Of a stretch of 64,000 bases of DNA, positions 45,724 through 54,199 are shown one piece after another. The stretch is from positions 868,001 to 932,000 of the forward strand of contig NZ_CP162010.1 of NCBI RefSeq assembly GCF_041734645.1, written 5' to 3'. The first letter of the stretch is position 1. Every line of letters begins with the position of its first letter. The notes beneath the pieces are model-generated. The model made no database searches and was not told the origin of the DNA. It saw only the letters and a list, made by a program, of their open reading frames with translations. The stretch is from Rodentibacter sp901420285 (GTDB taxonomy: Bacteria; Pseudomonadota; Gammaproteobacteria; Enterobacterales; Pasteurellaceae). The position numbers were made by a program, and so were the translations under genes.

Positions 45724-45797
45724 GCGCACGCTTCATAGCGTGTGCTTGTCATTTTAGATTATTTGAAAGGCACACGTTGGGAAACGTGCGCCATCAT
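45724..45797. repeat. Tandem hairpins upstream of the orphan pair
   Basis: The first hairpin pairs GCGCACGC with GCGTGTGC (45725-45745 region). The second (45769-45797) pairs CACGTT with AACGTG in a block starting GGCACACGTTGGG, a covarying relative of 41960-41988. Together the two related blocks flank the oad operon. Confidence 0.7.
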
Positions 45798-45935
45798 GGG
45801 GGCTTGCGTTACCAGTAACTTAAACTTTATCGATTTTCTATTTTTTTTACTTATTTTTCAACGGGGTATACTCCGTTTACTTCTTATTGACATAAGAAGT
45901 AAAACAACACTGCTAAAACTTAAAGGAAAATCAAA

Positions 45936-46295
45936 ATGAAAAAATTACTTTGCGTATTATTAATGGGCATTTCTTCTGTAACTGTTGCGAAGACGTTAGA
46001 TGAGTATGGAGAAATGACTAATCGAGAATTTTTAAATCCGGCAACAAAATCCGAGAATATTAAGGGAATTAATCAGGCAATTATTGATGATTATGGTCAT
46101 AATCAAGTATCAGATGCTTTTACTGTACTTCTATATCAATTAAGTGAATTGCCGAATGGAATTTGTGAAAAATCTTCTATTGATGCACTCCCTAGAAAAA
46201 GAAAAGATTCAGTTGAAAAATTTTGTAATACAACACTGTATGAAATGATGATTAAGCCAATTGAAATGGAAGCCAAACGGCAGGGATTATTGTAA
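45936..46295 (+). CDS. Small secreted protein of unknown function
   Basis: A 119-residue protein with a Sec signal peptide (MKKLLCVLLMGISSVTVA, cleavage after TVA likely), two cysteines in the mature part (GICEKSS and KFCNTT) that could form a disulfide, and charged C-terminal helices. I do not recognise a family. AAAGGAAAA lies at the correct distance. Its A+T-rich composition differs from the neighbours. It overlaps the next gene by one base (TAATG), so they are probably co-transcribed. Confidence 0.6.
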   Translation: MKKLLCVLLMGISSVTVAKTLDEYGEMTNREFLNPATKSENIKGINQAIIDDYGHNQVSDAFTVLLYQLSELPNGICEKSSIDALPRKRKDSVEKFCNTTLYEMMIKPIEMEAKRQGLL

Positions 46296-46600
46296 TGGCA
46301 AAAATCCTTATTGCTTTGTCCGGTGCTGAAAACACAGGTAAAACCTCAACACTTCTGTATCTCATTGAAAAATTAGAGGAAAAATTTGGAATTCAGCCTA
46401 CAACGTTATTAATACAAGGAAAAGATAAAGTTGTCATCTTTCTAAAATGTACTGGCATGTTGTTTTTTCGTCTTTTTCAGTATGTAAACTATCCACTTAG
46501 TACAGATTACGAACAACAAAACCTTATTTTTTATGTGACTTCAATCACAGATCACCAAAAAAGTCGTTTACTAATAAACAGACCATCTATACTTTGTTAA
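46295..46600 (+). pseudogene. P-loop NTPase fragment
   Basis: A 101-residue frame with a perfect Walker A (ALSGAENTGKTSTLLYLIEK) at residues 6-25 but no Walker B and no other conserved element. Downstream residues are aromatic and irregular. Family members with this N-terminus are longer, so I read it as a truncated or frameshifted gene; a genuine small protein cannot be excluded. It overlaps the secreted-protein gene by one base and ends shortly before the putA ribosome site. Confidence 0.5.
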
Positions 46601-46628
46601 CAATTATATAACAAAAGGAGGTTCTCTC

Positions 46629-49600
46629 ATGCAATTCACACTATCAAAACAATATAGCCCTATTCGCCAAGCGATCACTGCAAACTATCGTTTAGATGAG
46701 AAAAGTGCGGTCGATTCTTTAGTGAAAACATTAGATTTTTCTCCAGAACAAGAACAACGCATCACAGACAATGCTATTAAGTTAATTAAAAAATTACGCC
46801 AACTTAAACAAAAACAATATGGCGCGGATGCCTTAATGCAAGAGTTTTCATTAAGCAGTGAAGAAGGGGTGGCGTTAATGTGCTTGGCTGAAGCCTTGTT
46901 ACGTATTCCTGATGCACAAACCCGCGATGACTTAATTTATGAGAAATTACAAGAAGGGAACTGGAAATCTCACATCGGCAATTCCAATTCGTTCTTCATC
47001 AACGCCGCAAGTTATGGCCTACTCTTTGGTAAAAAAATCAGCGAAACGCTTGATGAAAACAGTTTATCGAATGCGCTCACCCGTAGTTTCTCCCGTTTGT
47101 CTGCGCCCATTATGCGTATGGCAATTATCAAATCTATGCAGATTTTGGGTAAACAGTTCGTTACCGGCGTGACTATGCAAGAGGCGCTGCAAAACATCAA
47201 ACCACGCTACGAAAAAGGCTTTACCTTCTCTTTTGATATGTTGGGCGAAGCTGCAATGACTGAAGCCGATGCGCAACGCTATTTCAATGACTATTTACAC
47301 GCCATTGAAGAAGTGGGCAAAGATGCGACCGGCAGAACCATTTATAACGGCAACAGTGTTTCCGTTAAACTTTCTGCGATTCACCCGAAATATAACCGCT
47401 CCAAATATGATCGTACCATTAATGAGCTTTACCCTCGCTTAAAAGAACTCTTCTTATTAGCGAAAAAATACAACATCAGTATCAATATTGATGCGGAAGA
47501 AGCCAACCGTTTAGAGCTTTCCCTCGATCTTGTGGAAAAATTATTAGATGAACCGGAATTACAAGGCTACAAAGGCATTGGTTTCGTAGTACAGGCTTAC
47601 TCCAAACGTTGTCCATTTGTATTGGATTATTTAATTAATTTAGCCCGAGAAAAACAAGGCTATTTAATGATTCGCCTTGTTAAAGGTGCTTATTGGGACA
47701 GCGAAATCAAATGGGCGCAAGCGGATGGTTTGGACGGTTTTCCACTTTACACACGTAAAAATCATACCGATATTTCTTATATTGCTTGTGCGAAAAAATT
47801 ATTTGCCGCACAAGATGTCATTTATCCGCAATTTGCCACTCATAACGTGCAAACTATGTGCACGATTCACGAATTAGGACAAGGTAAAAACTTTGAATTC
47901 CAATGCCTACACGGCATGGGGGAATCTCTTTATGACAATATTGTGGGGAAAGAAAATCTGAACCGACAAGTTCGTGTCTATGCGCCGGTGGGGACTCACG
48001 CCACCTTATTAGCCTATTTAGTCCGCCGTCTCTTAGAAAACGGTGCAAACTCCTCTTTCGTTCATCAACTGGTTGATGAAAATATCCCGGTCGAACGACT
48101 TGTTACACCACCATGGAAGCTTTATGCCAAATCTCATGGCGAGCCGAATAAGTCTGTCCTCAATCCGTTAGAATTATTTAAGAATCGTAAAAACTCCGCC
48201 GGTTTTGATCTGAGCAATGAACTGGAATTAACAAAATTAGAACAAGCGCTTAATACGGCAACCATTGAAAATGCGGTGTCTTTAGTTGCATTTGAAAATG
48301 CCGAAAATGAGCCGGCACATCAAGTGACTAATCCGGCCAATCTCAATGAAACGGTTGCAGAAGTCGCCTTTTTAGCCGTAAATCAGGCGGAAAAAGTGTT
48401 TACCGCTGCTGACAATACCCAATGGAAAGCTAAAAGTGCGGTGGAAAAAGCCAACGTTTTACGCAATGCTGCCGACTTATATGAAGAACATTTCGGCTTG
48501 TTGATGAAACTCGCTGTGGTTGAAGCGGGCAAAACCTTGCCAAACGCCATTGCAGAATTGCGTGAAGCCGTCGATTTCTTACGTTATTACGCCGTTCAAT
48601 TAGAACAGCTCGCAACACAAAATCACCTTGCCGAGCCTCGTGGAAAAGTGCTTTGTATTTCTCCATGGAACTTCCCGTTAGCCATCTTTACCGGCCAAAT
48701 TGCCGCCTCTTTAGCGGCAGGCAATGCGGTGATTGCAAAACCGGCTGAACAAACCTCATTAATTGCGTATGCCGCCGTGAAACTCTTACACCAAGCCGGC
48801 ATCCCGAAAGAAACCCTACAACTGGTGTTAGGGGCGGGGGATTTAGGTGCTGCGTTAGTCCAACAAGCTTTTGATGGGGTTGTATTTACCGGTTCAACCG
48901 AAGTGGCCAAACTCATTGAGCAACGTCTGACATTCGCAGATAACGATCCTGTGTTGATTGCAGAAACCGGCGGTCAAAACGTCCTTGTTGTTGATTCTTC
49001 AGCCTTACCGGAACAAGTCGTTGCCGATGTTCTCAGCTCAGCTTTTGACTCAGCAGGTCAACGCTGTTCCGCATTACGCATCTTATTGTTACAAGAAGAT
49101 GTAGCAGATCACTATTACAAGATGATCACCGAAGCCATTAAAGAATTGAGTTTGGGCGATCCACGTTTATTGGAAACCGACATCGGTCCTGTGATTGATG
49201 AAGAAGCCAAACAAAATCTTGAAAACCACAAAGCAACCATGCGCAAAGTTGCCCGTGCTTATGCGGAAATCGACACACCAACGCAAGGGCATTTCGTGGC
49301 GCCGAGTGTGTATTTATTGGATAACCTCGATCAAGTGCAACGCGAAGTCTTCGGCCCGATTCTACACATTGTACGTTATAAAAAAGATAACTTGCTCAAT
49401 GTTCTTAAAGCGGTAAATGAAAAAGGGTATGCGCTGACCGGTGGTTGTCATACCCGTATTCGTAAACAAATGGATATAGTGGAACGCCACTTAAACTGCG
49501 GTAACTTCTATATTAACCGTAATATTGTAGGCGCGGTAGTTGGTGTTCAACCGTTCGGCGGACACGGATTATCCGGCACAGGGCCGAAAGCCGGCGGTGA

Positions 49601-50081
49601 GTTCTATTTGCAACGCTTAACCCGTACACCTCGCTATTACAGCCAATTTGGTGATGAAAATACGCTAGGCACAACCAAACCGGTATTAGAAAGTATCACC
49701 GGTGAACACAACTCCTTAGCTTATCTACCTTGTGAAGTGGCTATTCTAAATGGCGACTTAGCTGCGGCAGAAAGAGCCGCTGAGAAACTGCTTGCCAAAG
49801 GCTTTAGCATTTTGGTGGAACCACAGCATCCATTAGCCGCCAAAGCTAAACCGGGTATTCGTGTTGATACGAAGTTAGGTCACTGTCAAAAAGGTATTTA
49901 TTTGACCGCACTTGATAAAGCCAAACGCCAATGGCTGGCTGAAAACAGTAGAGCCATTTTCAAATGTTACGACTGGCAAGATACCCAAGATTTACTGCCA
50001 TTGTATGATGAGTTTTCTCGCAGTTATAACACCACTGCGGCAGGTGGAAATACCTCATTAATGTCCTCTCAAGAAGAATAA
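46629..50081 (+). CDS. putA: Bifunctional proline dehydrogenase / P5C dehydrogenase PutA
   Basis: An 1150-residue enzyme oxidising proline to glutamate. The proline dehydrogenase barrel occupies about residues 90-480 (VSVKLSAIHPKYNRSKYDR, INIDAEEANRLELSLDL, LMIRLVKGAYWDSEIKWAQ, FATHNVQT). The aldehyde dehydrogenase part follows (LCISPWNFPLAIFTGQIAA, FTGSTEVAKLI, AETGGQNVLVVDSSALPEQ, catalytic Cys in FDSAGQRCSALR), then a C-terminal extension. It lacks the N-terminal ribbon-helix-helix repressor domain of the 1320-residue E. coli protein. Three classic uptake signals lie inside (46703, 48434, 49905). AAAGGAGG precedes the ATG. Confidence 0.95.
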   Translation: MQFTLSKQYSPIRQAITANYRLDEKSAVDSLVKTLDFSPEQEQRITDNAIKLIKKLRQLKQKQYGADALMQEFSLSSEEGVALMCLAEALLRIPDAQTRDDLIYEKLQEGNWKSHIGNSNSFFINAASYGLLFGKKISETLDENSLSNALTRSFSRLSAPIMRMAIIKSMQILGKQFVTGVTMQEALQNIKPRYEKGFTFSFDMLGEAAMTEADAQRYFNDYLHAIEEVGKDATGRTIYNGNSVSVKLSAIHPKYNRSKYDRTINELYPRLKELFLLAKKYNISINIDAEEANRLELSLDLVEKLLDEPELQGYKGIGFVVQAYSKRCPFVLDYLINLAREKQGYLMIRLVKGAYWDSEIKWAQADGLDGFPLYTRKNHTDISYIACAKKLFAAQDVIYPQFATHNVQTMCTIHELGQGKNFEFQCLHGMGESLYDNIVGKENLNRQVRVYAPVGTHATLLAYLVRRLLENGANSSFVHQLVDENIPVERLVTPPWKLYAKSHGEPNKSVLNPLELFKNRKNSAGFDLSNELELTKLEQALNTATIENAVSLVAFENAENEPAHQVTNPANLNETVAEVAFLAVNQAEKVFTAADNTQWKAKSAVEKANVLRNAADLYEEHFGLLMKLAVVEAGKTLPNAIAELREAVDFLRYYAVQLEQLATQNHLAEPRGKVLCISPWNFPLAIFTGQIAASLAAGNAVIAKPAEQTSLIAYAAVKLLHQAGIPKETLQLVLGAGDLGAALVQQAFDGVVFTGSTEVAKLIEQRLTFADNDPVLIAETGGQNVLVVDSSALPEQVVADVLSSAFDSAGQRCSALRILLLQEDVADHYYKMITEAIKELSLGDPRLLETDIGPVIDEEAKQNLENHKATMRKVARAYAEIDTPTQGHFVAPSVYLLDNLDQVQREVFGPILHIVRYKKDNLLNVLKAVNEKGYALTGGCHTRIRKQMDIVERHLNCGNFYINRNIVGAVVGVQPFGGHGLSGTGPKAGGEFYLQRLTRTPRYYSQFGDENTLGTTKPVLESITGEHNSLAYLPCEVAILNGDLAAAERAAEKLLAKGFSILVEPQHPLAAKAKPGIRVDTKLGHCQKGIYLTALDKAKRQWLAENSRAIFKCYDWQDTQDLLPLYDEFSRSYNTTAAGGNTSLMSSQEE

Positions 50082-50093
50082 AAGGAGTGTTTT

Positions 50094-51584
50094 ATGCAAA
50101 TCTACATCACCTTTGGCCTCTATTTGGCAATTATTTTAGGCATTGGGTTATACGCCTATCGTTCCACCAAAAATTTTGACGATTACATTTTGGGTGGTCG
50201 AAAAATGGGAAGTTTTGTGACCGCCATGTCTGCCGGTGCTTCCGACATGTCCGGCTGGCTATTAATGGGGTTACCCGGCGCTATCTTCTTATCAGGCCTT
50301 TCCGAAGCATGGATTGCTGTCGGCTTAACCGTTGGTGCCTATTTGAACTATCGCGTTGTGGCAGGACGTTTGCGGATTTTCACTGAGAAATATAGTAATG
50401 CGCTGACCTTACCGGAATTTTTTGCACAACGTTTTCCTCGTCAGAAAAAAGCATTAAAAATTATTTCTTCAGGCATTATTCTCTTTTTCTTTACCATTTA
50501 CTGCGCTTCCGGCGTGGTTGCGGGAGCGAAGTTATTCCAAAGCTTATTAGGCTTAGAATACTCCACCGCACTTTGGTTAGGGGCATTAGCGACTATTACG
50601 TATACCTTTATCGGTGGCTATTTAGCCGTTTCATGGAGTGATACTATTCAAGCCTCATTAATGATTTTTGCCCTGATTCTTGCACCGGTTATGGTATTGC
50701 TAAACATCAGCTGGGATGAAATCACAATGTCTTTGGAAGCAAAATCTGCAGTCACAGGTATTCCTTATAGCAACTGGTTACACAATGTTTCCGGTATCGG
50801 TGTTATCTCTGCATTGGCTTGGGGCTTGGGTTATTTCGGACAACCACACATTCTTGCCCGTTTCATGGCAGCAGACTCTGTCGCCTCTCTCGAAAAAGCC
50901 CGTCGAATCGGAATTTCTTGGATGTTCCTCTGCCTTGGTGGTGCCGTTGCAGTGGGCTATTTTGGATTGGCCTATTTCACCACCCAAAATATTGAACTAT
51001 ACAATGCAGAAGCAGTTTTCATTGAGTTAAGTAAAGCAATGTTTAACCCTTGGATTGTCGGCATCGTATTATCCGCGATCTTAGCAGCGGTCATGAGTAC
51101 CCTGTCCGCCCAATTATTAATGTGCTCCGCTGCAATTACGGAGGATTTCTATAAAGGTTTCTTCCGTAAAGGAGCCTCAAGCCTTGAATTGGTCTGGGTC
51201 GGTCGTTTAATGGTATTGTTAATCTCAGTGGTTGCCATCGCTATCGCACAAGATCCAAACTCTAAAGTAATGGGCTTAGTTTCCTATGCATGGGCGGGTT
51301 TTGGTGCCGCATTCGGTCCAGTTGTTATCCTCTCTTTATTCAACCGCAATATTAGCTCCAAAGCGGCATTATGGGGGATGTTATCCGGCGCTATCACCGT
51401 AGTGGTCTGGAGTCCATTAATGAAATACTTGGGCTGGGAAGATTTATCTCACCTCTATGAAATCGTCCCAGGTTTCTTGGTCTGTTCTTTCATCACCATT
51501 ACCTCTTCCGTGTTCGCCCCGGTGCATCCGAAAGTGATGGAACAATTTGATGCCGCTTTAGCTGAATTTGAAGCACGACGCTAA
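50094..51584 (+). CDS. putP: Sodium/proline symporter
   Basis: A 496-residue inner-membrane transporter (E. coli 502) with about 13 helices. RSTKNFDDYILGGRKMGSFV near 25, MSAGASDMSGWLLMGLPGAI near 45, WGLGYFGQPHILARFMAA near 243 and SAILAAVMSTLSAQLLMCSA near 330 are characteristic of the SSS family proline branch. It follows putA by 12 bases, so uptake and catabolism form one operon. Uptake signals are at 50565-50573 inside and 51587-51595 just after. Confidence 0.96.
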   Translation: MQIYITFGLYLAIILGIGLYAYRSTKNFDDYILGGRKMGSFVTAMSAGASDMSGWLLMGLPGAIFLSGLSEAWIAVGLTVGAYLNYRVVAGRLRIFTEKYSNALTLPEFFAQRFPRQKKALKIISSGIILFFFTIYCASGVVAGAKLFQSLLGLEYSTALWLGALATITYTFIGGYLAVSWSDTIQASLMIFALILAPVMVLLNISWDEITMSLEAKSAVTGIPYSNWLHNVSGIGVISALAWGLGYFGQPHILARFMAADSVASLEKARRIGISWMFLCLGGAVAVGYFGLAYFTTQNIELYNAEAVFIELSKAMFNPWIVGIVLSAILAAVMSTLSAQLLMCSAAITEDFYKGFFRKGASSLELVWVGRLMVLLISVVAIAIAQDPNSKVMGLVSYAWAGFGAAFGPVVILSLFNRNISSKAALWGMLSGAITVVVWSPLMKYLGWEDLSHLYEIVPGFLVCSFITITSSVFAPVHPKVMEQFDAALAEFEARR

Positions 51585-51608
51585 AAAAGTGCGGTCATTT
51601 TAAAATGT

Positions 51609-51638
51609 AAAATAGGGCGGAATTTCTGCCCTATTTTT
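51609..51638 (+). terminator. Terminator of putAP
   Basis: AAATAGGGC pairs with GCCCTATTT around GGAATTTCT and is followed by T; 25 bases after the stop. Confidence 0.85.
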
Positions 51639-51673
51639 ATACATTTCTTATTTAATTATGTAAGTAAAAAATG

Positions 51674-51722
51674 ATCTGCACCCCAAACGTTGGACTCAAC
51701 ATCCAACCATTGAGGTGCAGAT
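51674..51722. mobile_element. Nested palindrome resembling joined IS3-family ends
   Basis: ATCTGCACC (51674-51682) pairs with GGTGCAGAT (51714-51722), and inside it TTGGA (51690-51694) pairs with TCCAA (51702-51706). The words CTGCACCCCAAACGTTGGAC look like the terminal inverted repeats of IS3-family (IS150-like) elements. Without a transposase it may be a MITE or a scar. The T run after it could make it a terminator. Confidence 0.45.
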
Positions 51723-51731
51723 TTTTTATGG

Positions 51732-52441
51732 CTAAATGCAATAATCTTCTTTTAACAGATGACGATAGGCATAAAGGTAAGAGGCACCCACAAATGCTGC
51801 ACCGCCGGTCACATTGCCTAGAAAGACCGGAATCATGTTAAAGAAAAAGTGGTGCCAAGTGACATTCGCGCCGGCAAAAATGCCTGCCGGAATAATAAAC
51901 ATATTGGCGACAAAGTGTTGTAATCCAACAAGAACGAAGATCATCACCGGAAACCACATGGCAAGGATTCGGCCGGAGGTTTGTTTCGCGCCAAAATAGA
52001 ACCAAATGCCCATACAGACCATCCAGTTACAGGCGATGGCGGAAAGAAAGGCTCGACCAAAATCCATTTGCACTTTGGCTTCGGCAATGGCGATAGTTTT
52101 TGCGGCAGCTGCACCTTCTGAAAGCCCGACATAAAGCTCACTCTTCTGGTTAAACGGCCTAATGCCATCATCATGTTGCCAGTGGCCAATTCACCGCCGC
52201 CGATTAAAATACAAATTAAACAAATTGGGAAGACTGCCGCGCCTAGCAGGGTGGCTAATCCACTCCATTCCGGTGGAATGCCGCTCACCACTTTTAAATA
52301 GGCCATATAACCAAAACTGACATAGCCACCGCCTAAAAAGCTTAAAATCGCCAGCGTTTTTAAGCGTCCTTCTGATTTTGCATAACTTTTTTCAATGACA
52401 TCTTGTAAGATTTCATGGGGGTAAAGATCACGGTGTTGCAT
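51732..52441 (-). pseudogene. Formate/nitrite transporter family gene, frameshifted
   Basis: Two overlapping frames together make one FNT channel. The upstream part (start 52441, MQHRDLYPHEILQDV) carries PICLICILIGGGELATGNMMM, the conserved FNT loop. After LTRR, at about 52145-52155, the frame must shift by one base to continue as KSELYVGLSEGAAAAKTIAI and IFVLVGLQHFVANMFIIPAG, ending at 51732. Without the shift the product stops after 165 residues in unrelated sequence. It could be a true pseudogene, a sequencing error, or slippage, though no homopolymer is present there. Substrate (formate or nitrite) cannot be told. Confidence 0.8.
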
Positions 52442-52589
52442 AGTTTTTCCTCTAATGAAATAAGATGGTAAAAATCTAGCAAAGCAAAAGAAAAAAACGA
52501 AAGAATTGTTAAATATATATACGGCGTTTTAGTTATAACGAAAGTGAATAAGCGTTGGGCGTGTCATTGTGCGGTGAATTTTAAAAACG

Positions 52590-52737
52590 TTTCGTAATTA
52601 TGTAGCAAATGCACAAAACCATTTGAATTAAACATGAGTTTGCATCAAACGACAGCACCGCATTGAAAGCGGCTCCAATGCGGTGCTATTTTGCAAGGGT
52701 AATTTTAGCGTTGTGCAACTGCTACATAATTTCGAAA
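52590..52737. repeat. Best-preserved copy of the large palindromic element (MITE-like)
   Basis: The outer 27-base arms (52590-52616 and 52711-52737) are inverted with 24 matches; their core is AATTATGTAGCA. The centre is the repeat pair AGCACCGCATTGAA (52654-52667) and TCCAATGCGGTGCT (52674-52687). Total 148 bases. It occupies the middle of the 328-base gap between the transporter pseudogene and hybG; nothing else is seen there apart from A+T-rich promoter-like sequence before the transporter. Confidence 0.8.
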
Positions 52738-52769
52738 TTTTGTGAAATTGGCCGCACTTTCGTTTTCTC

Positions 52770-53045
52770 TTAACGCTGATTCAACCCCAAAAAATCCCCC
52801 ACTTCATGTTCTAACTGGCTCATAGCAAGCAAGGCTTCTTGGGTTTGTTTGGCTTCTTCTTCATCGATGATGCTCATGGCAAAGCCGACGTGAACGAGGA
52901 CCCATTTACCAAGAAGAGGCTTTGGGTCGTCATCACAGATGAGGGAAATATTGACGTCACGTTGCACGCCGCATACATCCACGGTGGCGAGTTGTAGCGC
53001 GCTGTCGCCGATTTTGACAATTTGACCGGGCACACCTAAACACAT
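52770..53045 (-). CDS. hybG: HypC/HybG-family hydrogenase maturation chaperone
   Basis: A 91-residue protein starting MCLGVPGQIVKIGD. The conserved Cys2 carries the Fe(CN)2CO unit with HypD, and the motif GKWVLVHVGFAMSIIDEEEA closes the family pattern. As the last gene of the hyb cluster it is most likely HybG, specific for hydrogenase-2. hybF (HypA-like) found in E. coli between hybE and hybG is absent. Confidence 0.88.
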   Translation of the reverse strand: MCLGVPGQIVKIGDSALQLATVDVCGVQRDVNISLICDDDPKPLLGKWVLVHVGFAMSIIDEEEAKQTQEALLAMSQLEHEVGDFLGLNQR

Positions 53046-53074
53046 AATTCATTCACTCCTGTTGAAAATTGCGC

Positions 53075-53584
53075 TTATTTTACCATCGCACGGAACAAGC
53101 TGCGACGATCCTGATCAAAACTCGGTGTTTTTGTCGGCATGGATAAAATCATACGAAGGCAATCTTGCGCGAGCTGAACGGCTTGTGCGTTGGAGAGCAC
53201 CGCATTGAGTGGAGAATGAAGCGAGCAGCTCAAATATTGTGGAATTTGCGCTATACCGCTTACCGTAAAAGTGAGGGATTTGTACGGCAGTTGAATGGTC
53301 AGTTTATCGCCCAGCTCGCGCGGTTGCCATTGTTGCCCTTTACCGGGCAGAATGACAACGCTTAACATCCATGGCGTAACAACCGTGCCGATCCATTGGT
53401 TTTCAAATAAAACAAATTTCGGGCAATAGCATTTGATGCCGTGACGATAAAACGGCAAATCTTGCATTTCTTTGGAGACGGCTTCCATTGCCGATTGAAA
53501 AAGGGCAGAGGGATCCTGTTCAAAACCCGTTATTACACCTTCCAATGCGGTGCTATTTTCAAGTGTCTTTTCGTGTCGGTACAT
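53075..53584 (-). CDS. hybE: HybE-like hydrogenase assembly chaperone
   Basis: A chaperone for export-coupled assembly of hydrogenase-2. The body matches HybE: ITGFEQDPSALFQSAM near 18, FENQWIGTVVTPWMLSVVIL, TFTVSGIAQIPQYLSCSLHSPL and CLRMILSMPT. The first 17 residues (MYRHEKTLENSTALEGV) are longer than in E. coli HybE, lack a ribosome site, and are encoded by the dispersed repeat (TCCAATGCGGTGCT, 53541-53554). A second repeat copy lies at 53196-53209. The true start is uncertain; a TTG within the repeat would give MEGVITGF. Confidence 0.85.
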   Translation of the reverse strand: MYRHEKTLENSTALEGVITGFEQDPSALFQSAMEAVSKEMQDLPFYRHGIKCYCPKFVLFENQWIGTVVTPWMLSVVILPGKGQQWQPRELGDKLTIQLPYKSLTFTVSGIAQIPQYLSCSLHSPLNAVLSNAQAVQLAQDCLRMILSMPTKTPSFDQDRRSLFRAMVK

Positions 53585-53652
53585 AAATTAATTGTGTTCG
53601 TTCTTCATTTATCAGGCGCTGCTAAGACAAGACCGCAACGGAAGTGCGAATC

Positions 53653-53701
53653 AGCACCGCATTGAATGCCTTCCTTAGGCTTGGGCAAGCGGAAGGAAGG
53701 C
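53653..53701. repeat. Repeat copy fused to a strong hairpin between hybD and hybE
   Basis: AGCACCGCATTGAA (53653-53666) runs directly into a hairpin with perfect arms GCCTTCCTT (53668-53676) and AAGGAAGGC (53693-53701) plus an inner CTTG/CAAG. It lies six bases after the hybD stop, inside the operon, and could weaken expression of hybE and hybG. Confidence 0.8.
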
Positions 53702-53707
53702 GTAGCG

Positions 53708-54199
53708 TTATGATAAATTTATCGAGAATTGATAGTTTTTCAAAACCTTTTCTAACGTTTCAAAAACCGCCGGAAATTGGTTTTGCACGATTTCACTTAA
53801 GGCGATTTGCGATTCAAGCGTTTCCGGTTGAATGCCAATTAAGCACAGATTTTTCGGGAATTCGTCGGTTAATTTCAAGGCGGATAGCACATCGCAAATA
53901 CCAAGTTGATGCGGTGAAATTTTACGTGAGAAAAATACCGGCACTTGCTCATCGTGTAATACGATAATTTCGCCCGGTGCCTTGTTCGCCAGCACCGCGT
54001 CAACGATGATAATGTGCTCGCGATTTGCCATATCATCGAGCAATTCCATGCCGCAGGTACCGCCGTCCACTATATCAAAGTGCGATAGGATTTCAGGACG
54101 TTTTTCTAAGGCTTGAGCGATTCGTACGCCTACGCCTTCATCACCCAGTAAAATATTGCCGACACCTAAAATCAACGGCTTTCTTGCAATTTCAGCCAT
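53708..54199 (-). CDS. hybD: Hydrogenase-2 maturation endopeptidase
   Basis: A 163-residue protease (E. coli 164) that removes the C-terminal tail of HybC after nickel insertion. LILGVGNILLGDEGVGVRIA contains the first metal-binding Glu; FDIVDGGTCGMELLDDMA and the His in SPHQLGICDVL supply others. The start at 54199 shares a base with the hybC stop (TAATG); the 23-codon upstream extension lies inside hybC and is ignored. Confidence 0.95.
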   Translation of the reverse strand: MAEIARKPLILGVGNILLGDEGVGVRIAQALEKRPEILSHFDIVDGGTCGMELLDDMANREHIIIVDAVLANKAPGEIIVLHDEQVPVFFSRKISPHQLGICDVLSALKLTDEFPKNLCLIGIQPETLESQIALSEIVQNQFPAVFETLEKVLKNYQFSINLS

